A stretch of 21,848 nt of DNA, from the NCBI GenBank assembly GCA_946999025.1, contig CAMQBP010000008.1, positions 1-21,848 of the forward strand, read 5' to 3'. The first letter of the stretch is position 1. Each line of letters begins with the position of its first letter. The position numbers were made by a program, and so were the translations under genes. The DNA comes from an uncultured Prevotella sp. GTDB taxonomy: Bacteria; Bacteroidota; Bacteroidia; Bacteroidales; Bacteroidaceae. Below are positions 1-7,260 of the stretch, piece by piece. The notes beneath the pieces were generated by a model, which saw nothing but the letters and a program-made list of their open reading frames with translations, made no database searches and was not told the DNA's origin.

Positions 1-740
1 ACCTTTTCGCCGTTGAAAGTTCCCACAGCGGTAGGTTTCTTGTCGATGACCGCATAGAAATACAGAGGTACTTCAGCCCCCGGCTGATATTTCTTCACGT
101 ATTCGGGCAAGGTAATCACCCAGCCTTCTACGACCGTTCCATTATCTTTGATTTCTACCTTGGCATCCTTTACGGCACCACTCTCGCCCTGACGGTTACC
201 GATGTCAAAGAGGATTCGGCTCTCCTTACTTTCAGGGAAAGTGTAACGCTGGAAAGCCACACGTGTGGTGGCAGTAACCTCTGCCGTGACGTTGTAGTCT
301 TTCAACAACACAGAATAATAACCTGCTGTTGCCACCTCATCATCGTGAGAGAATGTAGAGCGATAGCCTTTGCGCTCACCCGTCATGGCGGTATCGTCTG
401 GAACGGTGAACAATTTGCCTACAGTTGGCATCAGCGTGATGCCACCAATCTGGAATTCGTGCAGGCAGGGGAATCCCTCGATGCTGGTGTCACGATAATC
501 ATAACCCGTTGCCTCCCAGCCAGATTTATTCCCATAATGTCCATTGGTTGATGGTCCGGGCTTAGCCATGCCGAAAGGTAAGGCACCGGGAGCCATGTGG
601 AAATAACGACAGTGCGCCGTTCCAATGCGTGGCTCGACATAACTTGTCAGGTCTTCTGTTGTTGCATTGTCAGTTTTCGTACAGGACATCATGCCAAAGA
701 TGCCGGCGAAAGCCAATAATGCCATTGAAATTTTTCTCAT
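1..740 (-). CDS. GH92-family alpha-mannosidase-like lipoprotein (5' part, runs off the window)
   Basis: An open frame runs without a stop from the ATG at 738-740 to the left edge, giving about 246 residues of the N-terminal end. The first 20 residues are a lipoprotein signal peptide (basic MRK start, hydrophobic core, FGMMSC with Cys20 as the lipidation site), so the mature protein should be membrane anchored. Residues about 33-110 resemble the N-terminal beta-sandwich of glycoside hydrolase family 92: YVEPRIGT, PGALPFGMAKPGP, the GYDYRDTSIEGF stretch and LHEFQIGGITLMP. Known GH92 enzymes are calcium-dependent exo-alpha-mannosidases acting on host or yeast mannans. The catalytic half lies outside the window, so activity cannot be judged. 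The 152 bases upstream (741-892) show no clear TAnnTTTG promoter element. No SusC/SusD partner gene is visible on the right side. Family assignment is fairly sure; substrate is unknown. Confidence 0.85.
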   Translation of the reverse strand, partial: MRKISMALLAFAGIFGMMSCTKTDNATTEDLTSYVEPRIGTAHCRYFHMAPGALPFGMAKPGPSTNGHYGNKSGWEATGYDYRDTSIEGFPCLHEFQIGGITLMPTVGKLFTVPDDTAMTGERKGYRSTFSHDDEVATAGYYSVLLKDYNVTAEVTATTRVAFQRYTFPESKESRILFDIGNRQGESGAVKDAKVEIKDNGTVVEGWVITLPEYVKKYQPGAEVPLYFYAVIDKKPTAVGTFNGEK

Positions 741-892
741 GTCTGATGGTTCTTGTTAGTTAATATTATTGATTTAGTGAATTAAATACGCCACCTTCTA
801 CAGCTAAAATTCTGCAAATTCCGACTGTTGAAGATGGTGCAGATGAACAAGCATGCGCCTGTTAGCCTCCTCTGATTGTAGCTTACGGCTGC

Positions 893-1894
893 TTATGACT
901 TGTTGTTGTCTTCCTTGTAAATGATGTTGTTGATGCCCGAAGTGATTTCAAGCGACTCACGATGCTCCTTGATGAAACTATCGATATGGCGCACACGTTT
1001 ATCCTCCAATATCTCGTCTACAGCAATCAGAATTCCTGTTTCTTCCACATCACCGAATCCATTGTTAATGGCAGTGCCAAAAAGCTTCATCGTAGGACTT
1101 AATCCCATATATGCGTTGACCAAAGGAGGGATGTTGTACCCCAGTTTTCGTATTTCCTTATTGAGAATCTTGTAGTCTGCCTTGAAGTCCGTTTCTGAGA
1201 ACAACTTTTCCAGTTCTTGGGGATCTTCCTGCAACTCTAAGGGATTCCGCGGCACGATGAGGTGATCCTTGTCATCAAAATGTTTCTTCAAGAAATAAAG
1301 TATCATGTCACGTCCACGGCGGATGTAAGAAGGGTACATTGTCATTTTGCCGAAGAAATACTTGAGCTTAGGATTGAGAACAATCAGGGCTCCGAGACCA
1401 TCCCACAGGTTGTCCAAGGCAAAGATGCTTTTGGTGTTGCTACGCACGTTTTGATATTCCAACGCCACGAAAGATCTTCCCAGCTCCACGGTATAGGGCA
1501 TATAGTCTTTCAGGAACTTTTCCGAGAAATGGAAAAGGTGGCTGGTGGCCAACTTAGGCTGCCCATCGTCGTCCAATTCCCAGTTGGAACCGTACTGATA
1601 CCGATAGCCTCCGATGATTTCATCCGCATCGGGATTCCACACAATCAGCTGCTTGTAACAGTTGTCGCAGATATCAAATTCATCGATATCCATGGACTTT
1701 CCGGTGCCTCCGCCTGCGGTACGAAAGGCAATTTCGCGCAATCGCCCAATCTCTTTCATCACGTTGGGCGAGTCATGGGCTGTGACCACGAAAATCTTGT
1801 TCTGGCTTTTGTTCGTCATCCGGAGCCGCTTATCGGATGTCAACTCAGCTTTCAACAACTCTCTATCGATGGGCTGGATAATCTCTTCTTGCAT
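893..1894 (-). CDS. glsB: GlsB-like N-acyltransferase (glycine/ornithine lipid synthesis, GNAT fold)
   Basis: This 333-residue protein resembles the OlsB/hemolysin-type acyltransferases. These transfer a 3-hydroxyacyl group from acyl carrier protein to the amino group of an amino acid, the first step of aminolipid synthesis. In Bacteroides thetaiotaomicron the homologous GlsB makes N-acyl glycine. The GNAT-type core lies around residues 45-165, with EIIGGYRY (92-99) as the likely acyl-donor loop and YTVELGRSFV (134-143) as the family's conserved ELGR-type segment. The C-terminal part (about 255-300, GYNIPPLVNAYMGLSPTMK) is the extension seen in Bacteroidota members. It lies 97 bases downstream of the glsA-like gene on the same strand, so the two are probably cotranscribed; I found no promoter element between them. 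The amino-acid substrate (glycine, serine-glycine or ornithine) is inferred from the phylum, not read from the sequence. Confidence 0.78.
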   Translation of the reverse strand: MQEEIIQPIDRELLKAELTSDKRLRMTNKSQNKIFVVTAHDSPNVMKEIGRLREIAFRTAGGGTGKSMDIDEFDICDNCYKQLIVWNPDADEIIGGYRYQYGSNWELDDDGQPKLATSHLFHFSEKFLKDYMPYTVELGRSFVALEYQNVRSNTKSIFALDNLWDGLGALIVLNPKLKYFFGKMTMYPSYIRRGRDMILYFLKKHFDDKDHLIVPRNPLELQEDPQELEKLFSETDFKADYKILNKEIRKLGYNIPPLVNAYMGLSPTMKLFGTAINNGFGDVEETGILIAVDEILEDKRVRHIDSFIKEHRESLEITSGINNIIYKEDNNKS

Positions 1895-1991
1895 GGTTTC
1901 TTAGAGGATTGACGAAGAAGGACCGTTCATTGCGAGTATGGGATTCTCTCAAATAGGATCTCTCAACGCTTGATTGATATTTCAGTTTTCT

Positions 1992-2840
1992 CTACTCTGC
2001 TGTTTGTGTCGGTTGCAGTTGGTATACTTTGTTTTGTACATACTGCGCCCACTGCTGCGCATTCTTATGCTTGTCAAAGGTTTGCCAAGGTATGGGTTTG
2101 CCTATCGTGACGCGGAATGTCTTGTGTCTGTTGCGATACATTTCATCCACTAAGAACAGCATCGCCACATTAAACTTCAATTTCAGGGCCTTACAGATAT
2201 TGGCGATACGATAGAACCGGTCTGAGTTTCGCCCCTCAAAATGAATGGGTACCACGTCTCTCTGATATTCAACACTCTTGGTGATAAATGTTTTCTTCCA
2301 GGGGATGTCCCGAATTTGCCCATTCATTTTACGCGAGCAGAGCCCAGCTGGAAACATGATGATGTGGTTATCGCTTTGGAATGCCGCATCCACCATCGCG
2401 GGGAAGTTGCGGCTTTGCTTACCAGTCTTGTTAATGCCGATTCCTAATGGACGCAGACCCGGCAGATTCATCAGCAAATCATTCAACAGGTATTTAATGC
2501 GACCGTCATAATGTCGGCCGATGATGGCACCCAAAGCAACCCCGTCAGCACCACCTAAAGGATGATTTGAAGCGAAGATGTATAGTCGTCCGTCTTGTGG
2601 GTTCGGCAAATTTTCCCTACCTTTGACCTCCAAGGAGACATCCAGGTATTTGATACACGCTTCAAGCCAATCGACTCCTGTCAAGTCTTTGTTTTCCCAA
2701 AGAAATTGATTCACTTCATCTTGATGGGTGATCTTCTTGAGCCAACTAACTGCAAAATGTGGAACATATTTAGCCTTGTCGCCAAGTTTACTGCGCAAGA
2801 TGTCATCAATGTCTATGGTTTTCTTTGTTTCGTCATTCAT
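1992..2840 (-). CDS. glsA: GlsA-like O-acyltransferase (PlsC-type lysophospholipid acyltransferase family)
   Basis: This 282-residue protein belongs to the PlsC/LPLAT acyltransferase superfamily. The active-site block is SNHPLGGADG (91-100), followed by PLGIGINKTG (131-140) and FPAGLCSRK (163-171), where classical PlsC proteins have the FPEGTRS block. The spacing from catalytic His93 to Asp99 is HX5D, one residue longer than the textbook HX4D. Paired with a GlsB-like gene it most likely adds the second, ester-linked fatty acid to an N-acyl amino acid (glycine in B. thetaiotaomicron), acting at the inner membrane. No membrane segment is obvious. It is the first gene of the minus-strand unit, divergent from mraZ, with a -7 element (TATTTTTG) about 20 bases upstream of the start codon. 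An alternative role in phosphatidic acid synthesis is less likely given the neighbour. Confidence 0.77.
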   Translation of the reverse strand: MNDETKKTIDIDDILRSKLGDKAKYVPHFAVSWLKKITHQDEVNQFLWENKDLTGVDWLEACIKYLDVSLEVKGRENLPNPQDGRLYIFASNHPLGGADGVALGAIIGRHYDGRIKYLLNDLLMNLPGLRPLGIGINKTGKQSRNFPAMVDAAFQSDNHIIMFPAGLCSRKMNGQIRDIPWKKTFITKSVEYQRDVVPIHFEGRNSDRFYRIANICKALKLKFNVAMLFLVDEMYRNRHKTFRVTIGKPIPWQTFDKHKNAQQWAQYVQNKVYQLQPTQTAE

Positions 2841-2862
2841 TTAGGTCAAAAAACTTTCTTTG

Positions 2863-2870
2863 CAAAAATA
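2863..2870 (-). promoter_or_regulatory. -7 promoter element of the glsA-glsB unit
   Basis: On the minus strand the bases read TATTTTTG, an exact match to the Bacteroidota housekeeping -7 consensus TAnnTTTG, followed by C as is common. It would place the transcript start about 15 bases before the glsA ATG. No convincing -33 TTG is present at the expected distance, so this rests on the -7 match and position alone. Confidence 0.5.
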
Positions 2871-3087
2871 ACATAACTTTTTGTAATATGCCGCTTTTTT
2901 ACGTAAAAATGTTGAAAAATTATCTCATGTGTTATCCCGTTGTCACACGAAGAAACAGATGTTTCCATGAAGTTACAGATACCCTTTAAAGGAGGATGAC
3001 CTGCGAGAAATCAGACCATCGAATCGAAAAGTCGAGGGACGCAAAATACGTTAAATAAACTAAAAATACAATTTTCTTATCATTTTA

Positions 3088-3112
3088 AGGGTTAAAGTGG
3101 GGAAATGTGGGG
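3088..3112 (+). promoter_or_regulatory. Probable MraZ operator: three phased TGGGN boxes
   Basis: Boxes AGGGT (3088-3092), TGGGG (3098-3102) and TGGGG (3108-3112) stand exactly 10 bases apart, each separated by 5 bases. This matches the TGGGN-N5 direct repeats bound by MraZ upstream of its own gene in Escherichia coli; the first box here has one mismatch. The boxes sit immediately upstream of the mraZ -7 element, where a -33 contact would normally be, which suits a repressor. Binding itself is inference. Confidence 0.65.
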
Positions 3113-3121
3113 AAAAATATG

Positions 3122-3129
3122 TATCTTTG
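3122..3129 (+). promoter_or_regulatory. -7 promoter element of mraZ and the dcw cluster
   Basis: TATCTTTG matches TAnnTTTG exactly and lies 36 bases before the mraZ ATG, giving a leader of roughly 30 bases. No -33 TTG is seen; the region instead holds the TGGGG boxes. The start of the leader contains a 6-bp dyad ACAAAT-ATTG-ATTTGT (3133-3148). A Shine-Dalgarno-like AGAGG (3155-3159) sits 5 bases before the ATG. Confidence 0.65.
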
Positions 3130-3164
3130 ACAACAAATATTGATTTGTATATAAAGAGGTACAC

Positions 3165-3635
3165 ATGCGATTTTTTGGAAACATAGAAGCAAAGGTCGAC
3201 GCCAAGGGCAGAGTGTTCTTGCCGGCAACGTTCAGAAAGATACTGCAAGGAGCAGGCGAAGAGAGTCTCGTTCTGAGGAAAGACGTGTTTCAATCGTGTC
3301 TGACCCTCTTTCCTGAATCCGTGTGGAACGTACAGTTAGACACCTTGAGAAAACGTCTTTCACGCTGGAATGCGCAAGAACAGCTCATCTTCCGTCAGTT
3401 TGTTTCCGACGTTGAACTATTGTCACTCGATGCCAACGGGCGTTTATTGATACCAAAGCGCTATCTGAAGATGGCGAACATCGAACAGACCGTGAAATTC
3501 ATTGGCATGGACGACACCATAGAGATGTGGAGCAACGACGTGACAGAGAGTCCTTTCATGCAACCAGAGGAATTCGGCAAGGCCCTGCAAGAAATCATGA
3601 GCAAAGGCTCGGAGCCAAACAAAGAGACTGAATAA
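3165..3635 (+). CDS. mraZ: Transcriptional regulator MraZ
   Basis: This is a 156-residue protein with the two tandem SpoVT/AbrB-like half-domains of MraZ, each marked by its loop motif: VDAKGRVFLP (11-20) and LDANGRLLIP (88-97). MraZ proteins are ring-forming DNA-binding proteins that repress or tune the promoter of their own dcw operon. The length is close to the usual 140-155 residues, with a slightly longer charged tail (about 145-156). The ATG at 3165 is chosen because MRFFGNIEAKVDAKGR starts as in other family members and AGAGG lies 5 bases upstream. It is the first gene of the cluster, and its stop is 2 bases before the rsmH start. The candidate binding sites are directly upstream of the promoter, which supports autoregulation. 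Confidence 0.95.
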   Translation: MRFFGNIEAKVDAKGRVFLPATFRKILQGAGEESLVLRKDVFQSCLTLFPESVWNVQLDTLRKRLSRWNAQEQLIFRQFVSDVELLSLDANGRLLIPKRYLKMANIEQTVKFIGMDDTIEMWSNDVTESPFMQPEEFGKALQEIMSKGSEPNKETE

Positions 3636-3637
3636 AA

Positions 3638-4579
3638 ATGATCATCAAGACAGCAGAAACATACCATGTGCCAGTTCTCTTACAAGAGAGCGTTGAAGGA
3701 TTGAACATCCACCCCGATGGGATTTACGTGGATGTAACCTTCGGAGGCGGCGGCCACTCCATGCAGATTCTGCGCCAATTGGGGGAAAATGGGCACTTGT
3801 TCAGCTTCGACCAGGATCTGGATGCAGAGAAAAACATCCATCAAAGGGGCAATGAACTGCTGCAACAAGACAACTTTACGTTCGTACGCTCAAACTTCAG
3901 ATACCTCAAGAACTGGATGCGATACTACGAAATAGAGCAGATTGACGGACTATTAGCCGACTTAGGAGTGTCCAGTCATCATTTTGATGACGAAAGCCGA
4001 GGGTTCTCTTTCCGCTTCGACGCACCGCTCGACATGCGCATGAACAAGACGGCGAGCATCACGGCTGCCGACATCGTGAACACATACAGCGAAGAACGCC
4101 TTGCCGATGTGTTCTACCTCTATGGAGAATTGAGAAACGCTCAACGCATTGCCTCGCTCCTGGTGAAAGCGCGAACCGAAAAGATGATTGTGACCACACA
4201 GGACTTCATTCAAGCCACAGCACCCCTATTCAAGAGAGAACGAGAGAAGAAAGACATGGCCAAGCTGTTCCAAGCCCTGCGCATCGAGGTGAATCACGAG
4301 ATGGAATCCTTAAAAGAAATGCTTGAAGGTGCCAAGCAACTACTTCGACCAGGAGGCAGATTGTCTGTCATTACCTACCATTCTCTGGAAGATCGGATTG
4401 TCAAAAACATGATGAAGACAGGCAATGTGGAGGGAAAAATGACGCAGGATTTCTTCGGAAAGATTACGACTCCATTCTCACTAATCAACAAAAAAGTGAT
4501 TGTACCTGTTGAGGAAGAGCAACAACGAAACCCACGCAGCAGAAGTGCGAAATTAAGAATCGCTGAAAAGACACAATGA
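3638..4579 (+). CDS. rsmH: 16S rRNA (cytosine1402-N4)-methyltransferase RsmH (MraW)
   Basis: This 313-residue protein has the standard RsmH length. RsmH adds the N4 methyl group of C1402 in the ribosomal P-site of 16S rRNA, using S-adenosylmethionine. Visible signatures are the N-terminal YHVPVLLQE (9-17), the SAM-binding VDVTFGGGGHS (31-41), the ADLGVSSHHFD segment, the RGFSFR-DAPLDMRM block, an ALRIEVNHE stretch, the SYHSLEDR-like ITYHSLEDRIVK, and the terminal NPRSRSAKLRIAEK. All expected blocks are present, so it looks intact. It sits between mraZ (2-base gap) and ftsL (4-base ATGA overlap), which suggests one transcript and coupled translation. No unusual features. Confidence 0.96.
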   Translation: MIIKTAETYHVPVLLQESVEGLNIHPDGIYVDVTFGGGGHSMQILRQLGENGHLFSFDQDLDAEKNIHQRGNELLQQDNFTFVRSNFRYLKNWMRYYEIEQIDGLLADLGVSSHHFDDESRGFSFRFDAPLDMRMNKTASITAADIVNTYSEERLADVFYLYGELRNAQRIASLLVKARTEKMIVTTQDFIQATAPLFKREREKKDMAKLFQALRIEVNHEMESLKEMLEGAKQLLRPGGRLSVITYHSLEDRIVKNMMKTGNVEGKMTQDFFGKITTPFSLINKKVIVPVEEEQQRNPRSRSAKLRIAEKTQ

Positions 4580-5064
4580 AAAAAGAAGATATAGACATAG
4601 AATCACAACCCAACTTGTCGATTTCGGAGGAGAAACAACCGGAAGATTCTGCGACCGACCAAAAGGAAGTTGCAGATGAAGGCCCAACGCTCAAAGAAGT
4701 AATCTTAGAGCAAGCCACGGAAGAAGAGGCTCCCCTGTCGAAGAATTTCACGTTGAAGAAGATTCTTGGCGGAGACATCTTGACCACTTCCACCATCCGC
4801 AAGCAAATCTGGGTCGTTCTGCTCATCACCTTTTTCATCATCATCTACATCTCAAACCGATACAGCGTGCAGCAACACCTCATTGAAATTGACCAGTTAC
4901 AGAAAGAGTTGCAAGATGCCAGATACAAAGCACTGTCTACCAGTAGCCAACTGACGGAAAAGAGCAGAGAGAGCAACGTGCTCGAAATGTTGAAGAACAA
5001 TAAGGACAGCGTCCTCAAAATAGCAAATCAACCTCCTTACATCATCACCGTTCCTAAAGAATGA
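4576..5064 (+). CDS. ftsL: FtsL-like bitopic cell division protein
   Basis: Recognised by position (between rsmH and ftsI) and topology rather than by strong motifs. The 162 residues comprise an acidic, low-complexity N-terminal tail (1-75, rich in E, D, Q), one membrane segment at about 78-94 (IWVVLLITFFIIIYISN), and a periplasmic heptad-like region (98-145) expected to form a coiled coil. FtsL-family proteins pair with FtsB-like proteins and scaffold FtsW/FtsI at the septum. The cytoplasmic tail is much longer than in E. coli FtsL (121 residues total). It overlaps rsmH by ATGA and ftsI by ATGA, so translation is probably coupled on both sides. Assignment to the Bacteroidota FtsL-like family is likely; sequence identity to classical FtsL is too low to judge by eye. 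Confidence 0.82.
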   Translation: MKKEDIDIESQPNLSISEEKQPEDSATDQKEVADEGPTLKEVILEQATEEEAPLSKNFTLKKILGGDILTTSTIRKQIWVVLLITFFIIIYISNRYSVQQHLIEIDQLQKELQDARYKALSTSSQLTEKSRESNVLEMLKNNKDSVLKIANQPPYIITVPKE

Positions 5065-7217
5065 ATAAGTTTGATTATAAAAAGATAATGCCTCGCTACA
5101 GTGCCCTCGCCATCATGATGACACTGATAGCACTTGCTGTAGTTGGCAAAACAATCTACATCATGACTGCCAAGCGCACCTATTGGACCAAAGTGGCCAA
5201 TCGCGTAAAGCGCGACAGTGTAGACATCAAACCCATGCGGGGCAACATTCTTAGCAGTGACGGTGAACTCATGGCCAGTTCATTACCCGAGTTTAAGGTG
5301 TACATGGACTTCAAAACCTTGCACGAGTCAAAAACCGACACGCTATGGGATGAGAAGATTGACTCTATCTGTCAAGGTCTGGCAGCCATCTTTCCTGAAA
5401 AGCCTGCCCGCGCATTCAGAGCCGAATTGGAAGAGGGAAGAAAGAAACAAAGCCGCCATTGGCCTATTTGGAAAAAGCGCATCGACTACAACACTTTTAC
5501 AGAAGTGAAAACGTTGCCCTTGCTCAATCTTCCTAAATATTCCAGTGGTTTCCACTACGAAGAATTCAATGCGCGACAACGACCCTATGGTTCGCTGGCT
5601 GGTAGAACGCTGGGTGCCATGTATGGAGCTAAAGACACGGCTCGATTTGGACTGGAGTTGTCTTACGATTCCATTCTCCGTGGGAAGAACGGCATCGTGC
5701 ATCGCCGCAAGGTGCTCAACAAGTTTCTTGACATCATGGACACGCCTCCTGTTGATGGAGCAGACATTGTCACAACCATTAACGTTGGCATGCAAGACCT
5801 TGCCGAAAGAGCTGTCATCGACGAATTGAAGAAAATCAACGGAAATGTTGGAGTGGCACTGGTCATGGAGGTGGCTACCGGTGACATCAAGGCCATCGTC
5901 AACATGGAGAAATGCTTTGACGGTGAATACCGAGAAGTAAAGAATCATGCCGTCAGCGACCTGCTGGAACCAGGATCCGTGTTTAAAGTTGCATCGATTA
6001 TGACAGCCCTTGATGACGGAGTTGTGGACACCACGGCAAGAGTAGAGACTGCCGGTGGCGTTTGGCCGATGTATGGCAGACACATGAAAGACCACAACTG
6101 GCGTAGGGGTGGCTATGGTTTGTTAACGCTTCCACAGACTCTTTTATACAGCTCCAACATCGGTGTCAGCCGCATCATCGATGACAATTATAAAGATCAT
6201 CCCGAGAAATTCGTGCGAGGAATCTATCGAACAGGCTTAGCGGACAACCTGAATATCCCGCTTGTAGGTTCATCTCCTGCTGTCATCCGTCTGCCCAAGA
6301 AAAACGAACGCGGCCAATGGCTCAACTGGAGCAAGACTGCTTTGCCCTGGATGAGCATAGGATACGAAACACAGATTCCTCCCATTTCCATGATAACGTT
6401 TTACAATGCCATCGCCAACAACGGCAAGATGATGCAACCACGCTTTGTAAAAAAGGTGGTGAAAAATGGAGAAGTGCTAATAGAGTTCCCACCCAAGGTA
6501 CTCCGCTCACAGATATGTAAGCCCAAAACGCTTGGTGAAATTCAAACCATTCTCGAACATGTGGTTAGCCAAGGATTGGGTAAAAAAGCCGGATCACCCT
6601 CCTTCAAGGTGGCTGGCAAGACCGGAACGGCACAAATTTCACAGGGTTCGGGTGGATATAAGGTTGGACGAACCAACTACTTGCTGAGCTTTGCTGGCTA
6701 TTTCCCTGCCGACAAGCCTCGCTACAGCTGCATCGTTTGCATCCAGAAGTCGGGGCTTCCCGCATCAGGGGGTGGCATGAGCGGTGTCGTATTTCATCAC
6801 ATTTCAGAGGGTATCATGGCTCAAGACCTTAAACTTGATGTAAAAGATGCCAAAGACTCCACATCCATTTTATTGCCAGAAGTAAAGAATGGCAATGTCC
6901 TCGCTGCCAACTATGTACTGAGCCACTTGGGAATCAACGCCAATCAAGATTGGTCTGGCTCGTACACCAAGGGCAATCCTATCTGGGGTTCAGCTGAAAT
7001 ACTGAACAACACAGTAGTCAAACTCAGGAAAATAAAGGTACATGGGCACAAATTCATCCCCAATGTAGAGGGAATGGGTGCGCGTGATGCCGTCTACATC
7101 TTGGAGAGCAGAGGCGTCAGGGTCAAACTTGACGGACGTGGTAAGGTTATCAGTCAGAGTCTGGAACCAGGCCATTGTATCCAGAAAGGCGATGAATGCC
7201 GCCTGATACTGCAATAA
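5061..7217 (+). CDS. ftsI: Septal peptidoglycan transpeptidase FtsI (PBP3, class B) with C-terminal PASTA domain
   Basis: This 718-residue class B penicillin-binding protein cross-links septal peptidoglycan together with FtsW. A single N-terminal membrane anchor (about 14-35) is followed by the pedestal domain (about 55-230, starting at the DIKPMRGNI block) and the transpeptidase domain. The active-site motifs are complete: GSVFK with nucleophile Ser306 and Lys309, SSN (364-366), and KTGT (520-523). The C-terminus (about 661-718, KFIPNVEGMGARDAVYILE...) is one PASTA repeat, a domain E. coli FtsI lacks but Bacteroidota and Gram-positive division PBPs often have. The segment 600-660 (ILLPEVKNGNVLAANYVL) may be a degenerate second copy. 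The start overlaps the ftsL stop (ATGA). It is followed after 43 bases by murE. No missing residues noted. Confidence 0.95.
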   Translation: MNKFDYKKIMPRYSALAIMMTLIALAVVGKTIYIMTAKRTYWTKVANRVKRDSVDIKPMRGNILSSDGELMASSLPEFKVYMDFKTLHESKTDTLWDEKIDSICQGLAAIFPEKPARAFRAELEEGRKKQSRHWPIWKKRIDYNTFTEVKTLPLLNLPKYSSGFHYEEFNARQRPYGSLAGRTLGAMYGAKDTARFGLELSYDSILRGKNGIVHRRKVLNKFLDIMDTPPVDGADIVTTINVGMQDLAERAVIDELKKINGNVGVALVMEVATGDIKAIVNMEKCFDGEYREVKNHAVSDLLEPGSVFKVASIMTALDDGVVDTTARVETAGGVWPMYGRHMKDHNWRRGGYGLLTLPQTLLYSSNIGVSRIIDDNYKDHPEKFVRGIYRTGLADNLNIPLVGSSPAVIRLPKKNERGQWLNWSKTALPWMSIGYETQIPPISMITFYNAIANNGKMMQPRFVKKVVKNGEVLIEFPPKVLRSQICKPKTLGEIQTILEHVVSQGLGKKAGSPSFKVAGKTGTAQISQGSGGYKVGRTNYLLSFAGYFPADKPRYSCIVCIQKSGLPASGGGMSGVVFHHISEGIMAQDLKLDVKDAKDSTSILLPEVKNGNVLAANYVLSHLGINANQDWSGSYTKGNPIWGSAEILNNTVVKLRKIKVHGHKFIPNVEGMGARDAVYILESRGVRVKLDGRGKVISQSLEPGHCIQKGDECRLILQ

Positions 7218-7260
7218 ATTTGGCAATACACTACAGTAACATTTATAAGAAATTACCTAT

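Larger units (their letters stand above)
2841..3164. other. Divergent intergenic region between glsA and mraZ
   Basis: This 324-base stretch has no long gene. It contains the glsA -7 element near the left end and the mraZ operator and -7 element near the right end. In between are a 6-bp dyad GAAACA-GA-TGTTTC (2952-2965), a perfect 10-bp palindrome CCTTTAAAGG (2983-2992), and a 20-codon open frame (2996-3058) placed directly behind GGAGG. I see no assignable RNA gene. The middle part (2930-3060) is unexplained. Confidence 0.6.

Noticed and set aside
345..640. Two short ORFs (about 68 codons, one per strand) within the GH92 gene region
   Set aside because: They are out-of-frame readings of the partial GH92 gene, which has an uninterrupted frame, a signal peptide and family motifs.
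5343..6095. 250-codon open frame antisense to ftsI
   Set aside because: It lies wholly within the well-supported ftsI gene; its product is rich in His, Val and Ser with no domain, as expected for a shadow frame.
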